63,889 bases of DNA from Paenibacillus xylanexedens (lineage in GTDB: Bacteria; Bacillota; Bacilli; Paenibacillales; Paenibacillaceae), in contig NZ_JAGIKV010000015.1 in NCBI RefSeq assembly GCF_017874615.1, forward strand, positions 1 through 63,889. Direction: 5' to 3'. This document shows positions 35,272 through 44,274 of the stretch, piece by piece. A model generated the notes under the pieces. The model worked only from the letters and a program-made list of their open reading frames with translations, was not told the DNA's origin and did no database searches. Each line of letters begins with the position of its first letter. Positions within the stretch are counted from its first letter, which is position 1. Both the position numbers and the translations under genes were made by a program.

Positions 35272-36864
35272 TTATTCTTCAACCTCTCCTTGTTCTGAAT
35301 AGGGAAACCGTGATCCGTGAGCCTCCATGGGGATATCTATGCGCATTCTCGTTCCCCCGCCCGAATTCGGCTCTGCTACTATGGTACCTCCGTGGACCTC
35401 CACAATGCCTTTGCAGATTGCCAGACCAAGCCCCGTTCCTGTGACATGCTGAGTAGACTCCGAGCGATAGAACTTATCAAATATACGTATTCTTTCCGCT
35501 TCCGGTATACCGATGCCTTGATCAGCTACCCAGATCGTCAATTGACTTGAACTCTTATCGCTTGCCACAGTAATGACAATCTGGCTCTCACCGGGCGAAT
35601 ATTTGATGGCGTTGCTGACGATATTGACCAGTACCTGCTCCAGCAATACTTCATCTCCGTAAATGAAGGCCGGATCATCAGGCAGTTCAACTTGAATGTT
35701 GCGATGCGGACTGAATTCCCGAACTTGTGTCAGTACAACGCTAATTATGTCTCCTACGTCACACCATTTCCGGTTCAGTTGCAACATGCCGCTCTCCAGC
35801 CGAACCATACCCAGCAGATTCGTGACGAGACGATTCATGCGCAAAGCTCCATCCCGAATGTTGCCTGTTAATTCTCTCCGATCCTCAGGTGTAAAAAGAG
35901 TATCATTCTCCAACAATCCCGTAGCCGAGCCGATAATGGCGGTTAGGGGAGTACGCAACTCATGAGAGACAGAGTCCAGCAGCGCTGTACGTATGCGCTC
36001 CGATTCGGCGGTGATCTGCGCCAATCGGGCCTCTTCCGCCAGCTTCACTCGGGCAATGGCACCTGCGGCCAGTCCTCCGCATGCCTCCAACAGACGAAGC
36101 TCTTCTTGCTGCTCATGAATCTCGCCAGCGTCCATGCTTACGGCGAGCACGCCATGAATCTGCTCCTCTGTGCGTAGCGGCACATATAGCCCGAGAGATT
36201 CCCGCAATGTGGATGATCCTTTACCAGCGATCTGTCCGTGATTATACACCCATTTGGCAATGGCAATCTCCGACTCTCCATCTCCCCAGCCATCCTTTTC
36301 CCATTCTGATGCGGGTGCAGAAGAGCTTGTAACCAGCAGATCCCCCTGCCCATTCGGAAGATACACAGCTGCTGGCTTACCCAGGGTAAGCGATACTTGG
36401 GTTGCGATGTTAACCAGTAATGTGTTCAGATCCGTAATAGCTGTCATCTGACGACTCAATGCGTACAGGGAGTTAGTCGTGGCCTCCCGTGCTTTTACCA
36501 TCTCCAACTGTTGTCGCAATCGACCTGCAAGACTCGCTGTCAGGATCGCCACCGCAAGATACACAACAAAGGAGATGAGGTATCTCAAGTCTTCAACCGT
36601 AAAACTCAAATATGGCGGTACAAAAAAGAAGTCAAACATAATGACGCTAATACTCGCAGCATATACAGCTGGCCCCATTCCCCAATACACGGCACTCACC
36701 AGGACGGGAAACAGATATATAAGCGCTACATTAACCAAATCACCACTCATGCCGATGGCATGAAGCAGTAAAGTTAGCAGCGTCACCCCGAGGGTCACCC
36801 ATACATATGCCGGAACCCGTTTCCCGCGGGCTGCCTGCGTTTCTTTTTTTATTTGTTCAGACAA
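35272..36864 (-). CDS. KdpD-type histidine kinase lacking the N-terminal sensor half
   Basis: Membrane kinase of 530 aa equal to the C-terminal half of KdpD: four closely packed helices (DUF4118, about residues 20-110), a GAF-like domain (about 140-270), then the HisKA/HATPase core with phospho-His in VSHELRTPLTAIIG (about 298) and ATP-lid motifs NIVSNAIKYS, DQGIGIP, GTGLGLAI. The KdpD N-terminal P-loop/Usp domains are encoded by a separate upstream gene 7 bp away. The start is a TTG at 36864. It should phosphorylate KdpE. Confidence 0.9.
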   Translation of the reverse strand: MSEQIKKETQAARGKRVPAYVWVTLGVTLLTLLLHAIGMSGDLVNVALIYLFPVLVSAVYWGMGPAVYAASISVIMFDFFFVPPYLSFTVEDLRYLISFVVYLAVAILTASLAGRLRQQLEMVKAREATTNSLYALSRQMTAITDLNTLLVNIATQVSLTLGKPAAVYLPNGQGDLLVTSSSAPASEWEKDGWGDGESEIAIAKWVYNHGQIAGKGSSTLRESLGLYVPLRTEEQIHGVLAVSMDAGEIHEQQEELRLLEACGGLAAGAIARVKLAEEARLAQITAESERIRTALLDSVSHELRTPLTAIIGSATGLLENDTLFTPEDRRELTGNIRDGALRMNRLVTNLLGMVRLESGMLQLNRKWCDVGDIISVVLTQVREFSPHRNIQVELPDDPAFIYGDEVLLEQVLVNIVSNAIKYSPGESQIVITVASDKSSSQLTIWVADQGIGIPEAERIRIFDKFYRSESTQHVTGTGLGLAICKGIVEVHGGTIVAEPNSGGGTRMRIDIPMEAHGSRFPYSEQGEVEE

Positions 36865-36871
36865 TATCCAT

Positions 36872-39211
36872 TCACATCCCGCTCAGTTCATAATCATAAT
36901 CTGCAACGATTAATACATCCAGATGCCGCGACAAGCGTACAAGTCGGTTGACCACCGACCCTGAGCCGCGATAGCCATTCAGCCACCACACCCGTCTTGC
37001 CTGCCCGACCACCAGCTGGGTTGCTCTTGCCTTCGATGCCTTTCTTGCCAAAATCTCAGGTACATCGCACAGTCTTGGACTGTGATGAATATGAAATTGA
37101 CCACCAAGCCGAATTGTCAGCTGCTCCAACGCTTCCAGATGGCACTTCACTTCGTCACTCATGGACTCACCGATGTGGATATGATGTACATGCCAGATGG
37201 CTTTTAGACGATAAGCCATACGGAATCCGCGCCGGATCAGCCGCTCGGCATGACGATCACTGCTTACACATACAAAGACCGCTTCCTGTCTGCGCCAAGG
37301 TCCTCGAAGTGCAATTTTGGCCTGCTGTGTTTCAAGCCGTTCATCGACATCGTCCGCCAGCTCGCGCAGAGCAAGTTCTCGCAAGGCAATCAGATTACCG
37401 ATTTTGAAGAAATTCGCAAGGGCTTGCTCGACCTTGGCAGTTGCATAGATTTTACCCTCCCTCATGCGCTGCCGCAAGGCCTGGGGTGCCACATCAATCA
37501 GCTGCACCTCATCCGCCATCTGAATGATCCGATCGGGTACGGTCTCGCGGACACGAACACCGGTAATATGTTCAACGGCATCATTCAGACTTTCGAGATG
37601 CTGTACGTTCATTGTGGTAATCACCGAGATGCCTGCATTCAGCAAGAGCAGAACATCTTCATAACGCTTTTGCCGGACACTCCCGGGTACATTCGTATGT
37701 GCCAGTTCATCCACAAGCACCACTTCTGGGCAAAGATGCAGAATGGCCTCCGTGTCCATCTCTTCCAGACGAGCCTCCTGATAAACGCGCTTCGCGCGAG
37801 AGATCACAGACAGGTGACCCATCTGCTCCACGGTTTCCGCCCGCCCATGTGTCTCAAGCAAGCCGATCTGTACATCGATGCCCTTGCGGAGCAAATCATT
37901 GCCTTCCCGAAGCATCATGTAGGTTTTGCCTACACCTGGTGCAGCTCCGATATATATTTTGAATGTGCCGCGCTGAATCTGACCAATCTGTTCCTTCATT
38001 TCCTGCTCGCTTAGTCTGCGGTATGTCAGCGACTCCACATCGTTAACTTTAGCCGGAACCACACGTTCACCCTCTCTTGCCGCTCGATCAGCAACCAGAA
38101 ACAGATCGACACCACGTAATTTGCGCAGCAGCGAGTTAACAACAGACCCTTGCCACAGTTCCTGCCAGCGTGTACGCCGGGAGTGTCCCATCACAATCCG
38201 GGTAATCTGGTGCTCCATGGCGTAACGTGCCAGCGTAGACGGGATGTTGCGACGGTGTAATACGGACAGTTCCTCCATATGGCCGCCAAACTTCTCCACC
38301 AACTTGATCATATTTCGCCGAAATACGGTTGCCTCCTTGGTTAATGGCTGCTTCATATTCCGAAAAACCACGGCGCACAGATCACCATTCAGCCGTTTGG
38401 CAATCTGTTGTCCACGCCGGATATAGATGGAGCCATTCCAATGATATTGCGTGGACACCAAAATCCGCTCCATGATGCCTGTTGTGACGGTAATTCCCAT
38501 CTCCTCCCGATGCTCGCGCAGGGATTCATTCACTCCTTCTGCAACCAATCTCAGGGCCAGTTCGCGCAGAATACCCAGATTGCCTTGACGAAATACAGCT
38601 TCTCCCTCATGGCCCTTCAGATGACCTTCTGCCAGACGACTCAGTATGGTTTCTGGTGTGACGTCAATCAGCTTGACTTCATCCGCAAGTTCCAGTGTAT
38701 CGGCAGGTACCGTATGTTCTGCTGCGATACCCGTAAGTTGTCGTGCCAGCTCTGTATAGCCTTCCAGCTCATACACATTCACCGTTGTCATGACACTGAT
38801 GTTGTTTTGGAGCAAGAACTGAATATCCTCCAGCCGAGTAGCATACCGGGCGCCTTCTCTGTTGCGATGTGCCAAACCATCCACCAGCACAACCTCCGGA
38901 TTACGCGCCAACAGTGCATCCAAGTTCAGATCCTTCATCTCTACATCATCACTCTGGCGTAACCAGTGAATGCTTGGAATTCGTTCGAGTGCGCCAAGCT
39001 GTTCCACCGTTTCCGGTCTGCGCATTGTGGAGACGGCGCAGATGACCACATCAATGCCCTGTTGGCGCAATGTGTTCCCTTCCCTCAACATGTGATACGT
39101 TTTGCCTGATCCGCTGACTGGGCCGATGTAGATTTTGAGGGTACCCTGCTGCAGCTTCGTAATCATCCTCAACATTTCTTCCGGTGACTTGCGCTTAAAG
39201 CCGTCTTCCAT
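36872..39211 (-). CDS. Duplicated KdpD sensor protein (two P-loop/Usp modules, no kinase)
   Basis: Cytoplasmic protein of about 779 aa made of two tandem copies of the KdpD N-terminal module. Copy 1 (about 1-375): P-loop GPVSGSGKT near 32, VLVDGLAHRN, Usp-like segment ERILVSTQYHWNGS. Copy 2 (about 400-779): P-loop GAAPGVGKT near 423, VLVDELAHTN, Usp-like segment VFVCVSSDRH. In copy 1 the Walker-B-like Glu of DELAHTN is Gly, suggesting lost catalysis. Classical KdpD fuses one such module to the kinase; here they are two genes 7 bp apart. The ATG at 39211 follows GGGGAG. Usp domains of some Firmicute KdpD proteins bind c-di-AMP; whether this one does is unknown. Confidence 0.9.
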   Translation of the reverse strand: MEDGFKRKSPEEMLRMITKLQQGTLKIYIGPVSGSGKTYHMLREGNTLRQQGIDVVICAVSTMRRPETVEQLGALERIPSIHWLRQSDDVEMKDLNLDALLARNPEVVLVDGLAHRNREGARYATRLEDIQFLLQNNISVMTTVNVYELEGYTELARQLTGIAAEHTVPADTLELADEVKLIDVTPETILSRLAEGHLKGHEGEAVFRQGNLGILRELALRLVAEGVNESLREHREEMGITVTTGIMERILVSTQYHWNGSIYIRRGQQIAKRLNGDLCAVVFRNMKQPLTKEATVFRRNMIKLVEKFGGHMEELSVLHRRNIPSTLARYAMEHQITRIVMGHSRRTRWQELWQGSVVNSLLRKLRGVDLFLVADRAAREGERVVPAKVNDVESLTYRRLSEQEMKEQIGQIQRGTFKIYIGAAPGVGKTYMMLREGNDLLRKGIDVQIGLLETHGRAETVEQMGHLSVISRAKRVYQEARLEEMDTEAILHLCPEVVLVDELAHTNVPGSVRQKRYEDVLLLLNAGISVITTMNVQHLESLNDAVEHITGVRVRETVPDRIIQMADEVQLIDVAPQALRQRMREGKIYATAKVEQALANFFKIGNLIALRELALRELADDVDERLETQQAKIALRGPWRRQEAVFVCVSSDRHAERLIRRGFRMAYRLKAIWHVHHIHIGESMSDEVKCHLEALEQLTIRLGGQFHIHHSPRLCDVPEILARKASKARATQLVVGQARRVWWLNGYRGSGSVVNRLVRLSRHLDVLIVADYDYELSGM

Positions 39212-39301
39212 CCGTCTTCTCCCCTTTCCTTTGAAAAATAGGATAAACAAATGGAGAAAGCCCCTCCCGATATATCGTGAGCAGGCTAATATGTTCGTCC
39301 G

Positions 39302-39871
39302 TTATTTCAGTTCTGCTGTCAGCGCCCGATTCAGAGCCGTTACATTCACACGTGGTTCCCCGAATATACCCATCTGACGGCCTTCCGTATGCTCATTTAC
39401 AAGTTGCACAAGCTGCTGTTCACTAAGCCCGGTAGCTTCGCTAATGCGCGGGATCTGTGCCTCAGCGGCTTCGGGAGAAAGATCCGGGTCAAGCCCAGAG
39501 CCTGAACCCGTCACGAGATCAGCAGGGATCTGCTTCAATCCCGGGTTTTCCTGCTGGAGCTGAGCAATCTTTTCTTTCATCTCGCCGATATACTCCTCCG
39601 AGGCTACGGCGCGATTTGAACCGGCTGAAGCCGTTGGATCATAATCGGCATTTGATGCCCGGGGCTGGAACAGCCCCGGCGATTGGAAATCCTGCGCCAG
39701 CAGGGACGAGCCGATGATTTTCTCATTTTGCGTAATCAGACTGCCATTCGCCTGCGCAGGAAAGAGAAGTTGGGCTACGCCAGTCGTTACGAGGGGATAG
39801 ATTAGGCCGCATATCAACATAAGCACAACGGATAACCGCACAGCGGGCAAGAACATGTTCATACAGATCAC
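39302..39871 (-). CDS. kdpC: Potassium-transporting ATPase subunit C
   Basis: Single-pass membrane subunit of 189 aa that stabilises the Kdp complex. One N-terminal helix (VRLSVVLMLICGLIYPLVTTG, about residues 10-30) is followed by the family motifs GSSLLAQDFQSPGLFQPR, SGSGLDPDLSPEAAEAQIPR and LGEPRVNV-like FGEPRVNVTALN. Full length. It lies 52 bp after kdpB and about 90 bp before the duplicated KdpD sensor gene, in one probable transcript. Confidence 0.95.
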   Translation of the reverse strand: MICMNMFLPAVRLSVVLMLICGLIYPLVTTGVAQLLFPAQANGSLITQNEKIIGSSLLAQDFQSPGLFQPRASNADYDPTASAGSNRAVASEEYIGEMKEKIAQLQQENPGLKQIPADLVTGSGSGLDPDLSPEAAEAQIPRISEATGLSEQQLVQLVNEHTEGRQMGIFGEPRVNVTALNRALTAELK

Positions 39872-39923
39872 TTCCTGAATTCATTAGGATAAAAGAACAA
39901 TTTTGATAAGAGTTGTTATCTCG

Positions 39924-42065
39924 TTAAAGAATCCCCGACAAAACCATGTCAATCAGCTTAATGCCGATAAATGGTACAATCACACCACCCACGCCATAGA
40001 TGAACACATTGCGACCAAGTAACCGTTCCGCTGACATCGCCCGGTACTTAACTCCTTTCATCGCGATGGGAATAAGCAGTGGAATAATAATGGCGTTGAA
40101 GATCAGCGCCGACAGGATCGCAGACTGCGGTGAAGCCAGATTCATAATATTCAGCGCCTGAAGCTGCGGCATGGCGAGAATAAACATGGCTGGAATGATG
40201 GCAAAATATTTCGCGATATCATTGGATATCGAAAAGGTTGTGAGTGCGCCGCGTGTAATCAGCAGCTGCTTGCCAATGGAGACTACCGACAATAACTTAG
40301 TCGGGTCGGAATCCAAGTCAATCATGTTGGCCGCTTCCTTGGCCGCCATGGTGCCCGAATTCATCGCTAGGCCCACATCGGCCTGCGCCAAAGCAGGAGC
40401 ATCATTGGTACCGTCGCCCGTCATAGCGACGAGTTTACCCTCCTGCTGCTCTTTTTTGATCGCCGCAATCTTGTCTTCGGGCTTCGCTTCGGCAATAAAA
40501 TCATCCACGCCCGCTTCCAGTGCTATGGTCGCTGCGGTTAGCGGATTATCACCTGTACACATAATGGTCTTGATGCCCATGGCGCGCATCTCAGCGAACT
40601 TCTCTTTTAGCCCTGGCTTCACAGTGTCTTTCAGATAGATCACACCATAGATTCGTTCATCGATGGCTACAGCAAGCGGCGTGCCCCCGGCCTTCGCAAT
40701 GCGATTTGCAATCTCATCCAGATCACCCGGTATGCGGCCTCCTGCGGAAGCAATATATCTTTTGATCGCATCCACCGCACCTTTGCGAATCTTCATTCCG
40801 CTGCTCAGATTGAGACCGGACATCCGGGTCTCTGCCGTGAATTCCACATTTTCCGCATTGGCATACTCCGTCTCAGCCCAGCTCTGGCCTTGTTTGCCTG
40901 CCAGTTCCACCACAGAACGCCCTTCCGGGGTCTCATCTCGCACAGAAGCCTGTAAAGCAGCTTGCGTCATCTCTGACGAAGTAATGCCCTGAACGGGAAT
41001 AAACTCAGATGCCATGCGGTTTCCGTATGTGATCGTTCCTGTTTTGTCCAGAATCAAGGTATCAATATCCCCCGCCGCTTCCACCGCTTTACCTGACATG
41101 GCGAGCACATTGAACTGCGTAACACGGTCCATCCCGGCAATACCAATGGCGGACAGCAATCCACCAATTGTGGTTGGGATCAAGCAGACGAGCAGTGCGA
41201 TCAATGTCGCCAGATCCAGTCGAATACCCAGGTAATTCGCCATCGGAACCATCGTCAGAATGACGATCAGAAAGATCAGAGTTAATACGGCGAGCAGGGT
41301 GGTCAGCGCGATTTCATTGGGTGTTTTCTGGCGCTGAGCACCCTCAACCAGAGAGATCATCCGGTCAAGGAATGATTCACCCGGATCGGTCTGAACACGC
41401 ATGACGATGTAATCGGACACGACGCGGGTCCCTCCGGTAACGGAGGAGAAATCGCCTCCTGCTTCCTTGATGACCGGGGCAGATTCTCCCGTGATGGCCG
41501 ATTCGTCAATGGAGGCCAAGCCTTCCATAATTTCACCGTCCGTCGGGATCAGTTCACCGACTTCCACACGGACCATATCGCCTTTTTTCAACTGGGTCGA
41601 AGACACTTGCCGGATTGTTCCATCCTTCTGTACCAGATTGGCCATGGTGTCCGACTTCGTCTTGCGTAACGTATCCGCCTGCGCCTTACCTCTTCCTTCT
41701 GCAAGTGCCTCCGCGAAGTTAGCGAACAGCAGCGTGAATAACAAAATGAAAAATACGGCGATATTGTATCCGCGCCCAGCCTCGGATGCGGTGAAGAGAT
41801 CGGGATTAATGCATAATAAGAGCGTAATGAATGTACCCACCTCGACAATAAACATGACCGGATTTTTAATCATGACCATCGGATTTAGCTTTTTGAACGC
41901 ATCCAGTGAAGCCTGAAGTATCATATCCTTGCTTAACGACCGTTTCGATCCGGGATCACGTTGAATATTACCGCGATTGATATTCGGCTCGTTGGCCTTC
42001 CTTCTGAACATTTCTGTATCCATCTGTTGCATCGCCTGCTCCTTCTTTCGTTCGACTGCATTCAT
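39924..42065 (-). CDS. kdpB: Potassium-transporting P-type ATPase subunit B
   Basis: Catalytic P-type ATPase subunit of 713 aa that hydrolyses ATP to drive K+ uptake through KdpA. Motifs: the actuator loop TGESAPV, phosphorylated Asp in ILDKTGTITYGN (about residue 338), CTGDNPLTA, and hinge MTGDGTNDAPALAQADVG. About 30 residues longer at the N-terminus than E. coli KdpB (Gln/Arg/Asn-rich). GGAGGT lies about 11 nt before the ATG. Part of the kdpFABC operon. Confidence 0.97.
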   Translation of the reverse strand: MNAVERKKEQAMQQMDTEMFRRKANEPNINRGNIQRDPGSKRSLSKDMILQASLDAFKKLNPMVMIKNPVMFIVEVGTFITLLLCINPDLFTASEAGRGYNIAVFFILLFTLLFANFAEALAEGRGKAQADTLRKTKSDTMANLVQKDGTIRQVSSTQLKKGDMVRVEVGELIPTDGEIMEGLASIDESAITGESAPVIKEAGGDFSSVTGGTRVVSDYIVMRVQTDPGESFLDRMISLVEGAQRQKTPNEIALTTLLAVLTLIFLIVILTMVPMANYLGIRLDLATLIALLVCLIPTTIGGLLSAIGIAGMDRVTQFNVLAMSGKAVEAAGDIDTLILDKTGTITYGNRMASEFIPVQGITSSEMTQAALQASVRDETPEGRSVVELAGKQGQSWAETEYANAENVEFTAETRMSGLNLSSGMKIRKGAVDAIKRYIASAGGRIPGDLDEIANRIAKAGGTPLAVAIDERIYGVIYLKDTVKPGLKEKFAEMRAMGIKTIMCTGDNPLTAATIALEAGVDDFIAEAKPEDKIAAIKKEQQEGKLVAMTGDGTNDAPALAQADVGLAMNSGTMAAKEAANMIDLDSDPTKLLSVVSIGKQLLITRGALTTFSISNDIAKYFAIIPAMFILAMPQLQALNIMNLASPQSAILSALIFNAIIIPLLIPIAMKGVKYRAMSAERLLGRNVFIYGVGGVIVPFIGIKLIDMVLSGIL

Positions 42066-42132
42066 CGTGCACTGCCACCTCCATACGTTACCTCCTTGTG
42101 CTGATCCATCTGTGGTTTCCCTGTCATAACCA

Positions 42133-43812
42133 TCATTGAATCATCGCCAGATGCTCTGCAATCGGTCCAAGAGCAAGTGAAGGGAAGAATGTGAGTGCGC
42201 CGACAACAACAATCATCATAACCAGAATGCCAGCAAATAGAGGCGTGTGTGTACGTAGCGTACCTGTAGTTACCGGAACAACCCGTTTGGTGGCGAGTGA
42301 ACCCGCAATAGCCAGCATGGCAATCATTGAAACGTACCTTCCCAGCAGCATAACGATACCAATTGCGATGTTGTAAAAGTCTGTATTGGCATTTAGTCCG
42401 GCAAAGGCCGATCCATTATTGGCTGCACCCGAGGCAAAAGCATAGAGAACTTCGGTCAGACCATGCATGCCCCCGTTCGAGATGGACGCAATGGCTTCAG
42501 GCCGCATAAGCGCGATTGCCGTTGGCGCCAGAATAATCAAAGGATGAATGAGCAAGGCGATAGATGCGAGCTTCACCTCTTTGCCCTCGATTTTTTTGCC
42601 TAGGAACTCAGGTGTTCGTCCCACCATCAATCCACAGATAAACACAGCCAGAATCACATACAACAGTCCGTTGATCAGTCCTACCCCTTTGCCACCAAAC
42701 ACGTTATTAAGCATCATCTGAGCCAGTGATACCATGCCTCCAAGTGGAGTGAGCGACTCATGCATATTGTTGACCGAACCTGTTGTAGCCGCCGTCGTGA
42801 CCGCTGTGAATAAGGCCGACTCCGGTATGCCGAACCTGACCTCTTTCCCCTCCATATTGCCTTGAAGACCTACTGCATCCAGCGCGGGTACACCGCGATA
42901 TTCGGAGACAAATACGGTGGTCAACATCACCAGGAAAAGAAAACTCATCGCTGCGAACAATGCCCAACCCTGCTTCCGGTTATTGACCATCAGGCCAAAG
43001 GCGTATACCAGTGCAGTAGGCAACAGCATCATGCAAACGATATGCACCAGATTGCTCAGGGCCGTCGGATTCTCGAATGGATGTGCAGCATTGGTTCCAA
43101 ACCAGCCACCGCCGTTGGTGCCAATGTGTTTGATCGATTCCAGTGAGGCGACCAGTCCACGTGTGATCGTCTGCTGCGCGCCTTCCAGCGTGGTTGCGTT
43201 CACCGCTCCCGCGAGTGTCTGAGGCACACCCTGGAACACGAGGAACAAGGCCACGATGAAGCTCAGGGGTAAAAAAATCCTCGTAATCGACCGTACAAGG
43301 TCGACGTAAAAGTTCCCCAGTTCATCCCGGCGGCCTATCAGCCCGCGAATGAACGCAATAGCCACCGCAAATCCCGTTGCTGCCGACGTAAACATCGGAA
43401 ATGTCACGGCCAGCATCTGTGACAGATACGACAGGGCATTCTCACCCGTATACGACTGCCAGTTCGTGTTAGTCATGAAGGAAACGGCCGTATTAAATGC
43501 CTGCGCCGCTGGCATATTGCCGATTCCATCCGGATTGAGCGGTAAATATTTTTGCAGCCGCAGCACCAGAAACATCATTACCAACATTACAAAGTTGGAG
43601 AGGAGAACCGCTGTAAGATACTTCTTCCACCCCATGGACTCGTTCTCCCGTACCCCCATCACTCGATAGAGCAGTCGCTCCGGTCCACCAAAAATCCGAT
43701 CCAACCCCGTTCGCTGTCCATCAAACACGTTCACTATATATTTTCCCACCGGTTTCACCAGCAGCAGGATGATAAGCAGCGTCACCGCTACTTGCACTAC
43801 ACCGATACCCAT
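42133..43812 (-). CDS. kdpA: Potassium-transporting ATPase subunit A
   Basis: Channel-like subunit of 559 aa that selects K+. It has about ten predicted helices. The selectivity-filter regions FMTNTNWQSYTGE, GTNGGGWFGTNAAHPFENPT and SGAANNGSAFAGL are typical of KdpA. GGGAGGAA precedes the ATG. It follows kdpF and precedes kdpB by 67 bp. Confidence 0.97.
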   Translation of the reverse strand: MGIGVVQVAVTLLIILLLVKPVGKYIVNVFDGQRTGLDRIFGGPERLLYRVMGVRENESMGWKKYLTAVLLSNFVMLVMMFLVLRLQKYLPLNPDGIGNMPAAQAFNTAVSFMTNTNWQSYTGENALSYLSQMLAVTFPMFTSAATGFAVAIAFIRGLIGRRDELGNFYVDLVRSITRIFLPLSFIVALFLVFQGVPQTLAGAVNATTLEGAQQTITRGLVASLESIKHIGTNGGGWFGTNAAHPFENPTALSNLVHIVCMMLLPTALVYAFGLMVNNRKQGWALFAAMSFLFLVMLTTVFVSEYRGVPALDAVGLQGNMEGKEVRFGIPESALFTAVTTAATTGSVNNMHESLTPLGGMVSLAQMMLNNVFGGKGVGLINGLLYVILAVFICGLMVGRTPEFLGKKIEGKEVKLASIALLIHPLIILAPTAIALMRPEAIASISNGGMHGLTEVLYAFASGAANNGSAFAGLNANTDFYNIAIGIVMLLGRYVSMIAMLAIAGSLATKRVVPVTTGTLRTHTPLFAGILVMMIVVVGALTFFPSLALGPIAEHLAMIQ

Positions 43813-43871
43813 ATCCGCATTTCCTCCCTACTCGACGTTCACTTCTTCCCTCATTACGCACATCGTCAGCA

Positions 43872-43949
43872 TCAGAATTTCTCCGGCTTCACCAGCACAT
43901 AACCTAGATAAATCACCAGTGCGAGCACAATCATGCCGATGACGATCAT
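43872..43949 (-). CDS. kdpF: KdpF small membrane subunit
   Basis: A 25-aa single-helix peptide: MIVIGMIVLALVIYLGYV followed by the family ending LVKPEKF. The position directly before kdpA is canonical. KdpF is a lipid-like stabiliser of the Kdp complex. A G-rich stretch (GAGGGGGAAG) about 10 nt upstream is a plausible ribosome binding site. Confidence 0.88.
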   Translation of the reverse strand: MIVIGMIVLALVIYLGYVLVKPEKF

Positions 43950-43970
43950 CTGGCTTCCCCCTCTCTATCA

Positions 43971-44057
43971 TCAAGCCTTCTCGCAGAATTTCACGAATCC
44001 CCAAAACACCGCAAACAGTAGCACAACCAATCCAATCATCGTGGCATCATTCACCAT
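43971..44057 (-). CDS. Small membrane protein upstream of kdpF
   Basis: A 28-aa ORF with a strong ribosome binding site (GGGAGGAAGGG, about 5-10 nt before the ATG at 44057). The peptide has a short polar N-terminus (MVNDATM), one hydrophobic helix (IGLVVLLFAVFWGFV) and the ending KFCEKA. It ends 21 bp before kdpF. The frame is open further upstream, but that part covers the promoter. Tiny single-helix ORFs with a C-E near the end do occur before kdpF elsewhere as far as I recall; function unknown, possibly an extra Kdp subunit or regulator. Confidence 0.7.
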   Translation of the reverse strand: MVNDATMIGLVVLLFAVFWGFVKFCEKA

Positions 44058-44123
44058 GCGCCCTTCCTCCCTCTCTCTACCGTTTTCTGCACCTGCTACA
44101 TGTAAAATCGTAATACGAAACGC

Positions 44124-44173
44124 TGTAAAAAAGGGGTAAAGAAATGCCGTCACAGGTGTAAAAAAAACGTAAA
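44124..44173 (-). promoter_or_regulatory. Two KdpE-like boxes upstream of the kdp operon
   Basis: On the minus strand two 17-bp direct-repeat boxes of the form TTTAC-x-N5-TTTACA occur: TTTACG-N5-TTTACA (44157-44173) and TTTACC-N5-TTTACA (44124-44140). This fits the E. coli KdpE site as I remember it (TTTATA-N5-TTTACA). Their starts are 33 bp apart, about three helical turns. A weak -10 (TACGAT, 44107-44112) follows without a good -35, as expected for an activator-dependent promoter. Confidence 0.6.
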
Positions 44174-44216
44174 AAAGACCCGATCTCCTCAGCAATGGGC
44201 TGAAAAGAACGGGTCT
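44171..44216 (-). terminator. Terminator after the XRE-ImmA gene
   Basis: Minus-strand arms AGACCCG and CGGGTCT with an inner CAGC/GCTG hairpin, followed by TTTTTT. The T-run merges with the first KdpE-like box, so terminator and operator overlap. Confidence 0.75.
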
Positions 44217-44274
44217 ATCATCATTTTTATACGGAGCAATCCATTACGTAACAGTTTATTACCTACCAGTCATT

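Noticed and set aside
37250..38014. 254-aa plus-strand ORF inside the duplicated KdpD sensor gene
   Set aside because: It is antisense to a clearly recognised gene, has no ribosome binding site and its composition is that of a codon shadow.
43872..44270. c-di-AMP (ydaO-type) riboswitch before kdp
   Set aside because: The kdp leader is only about 50-100 nt from the presumed promoter and lacks the conserved ydaO sequence blocks; the structured part is the neighbouring gene's terminator.
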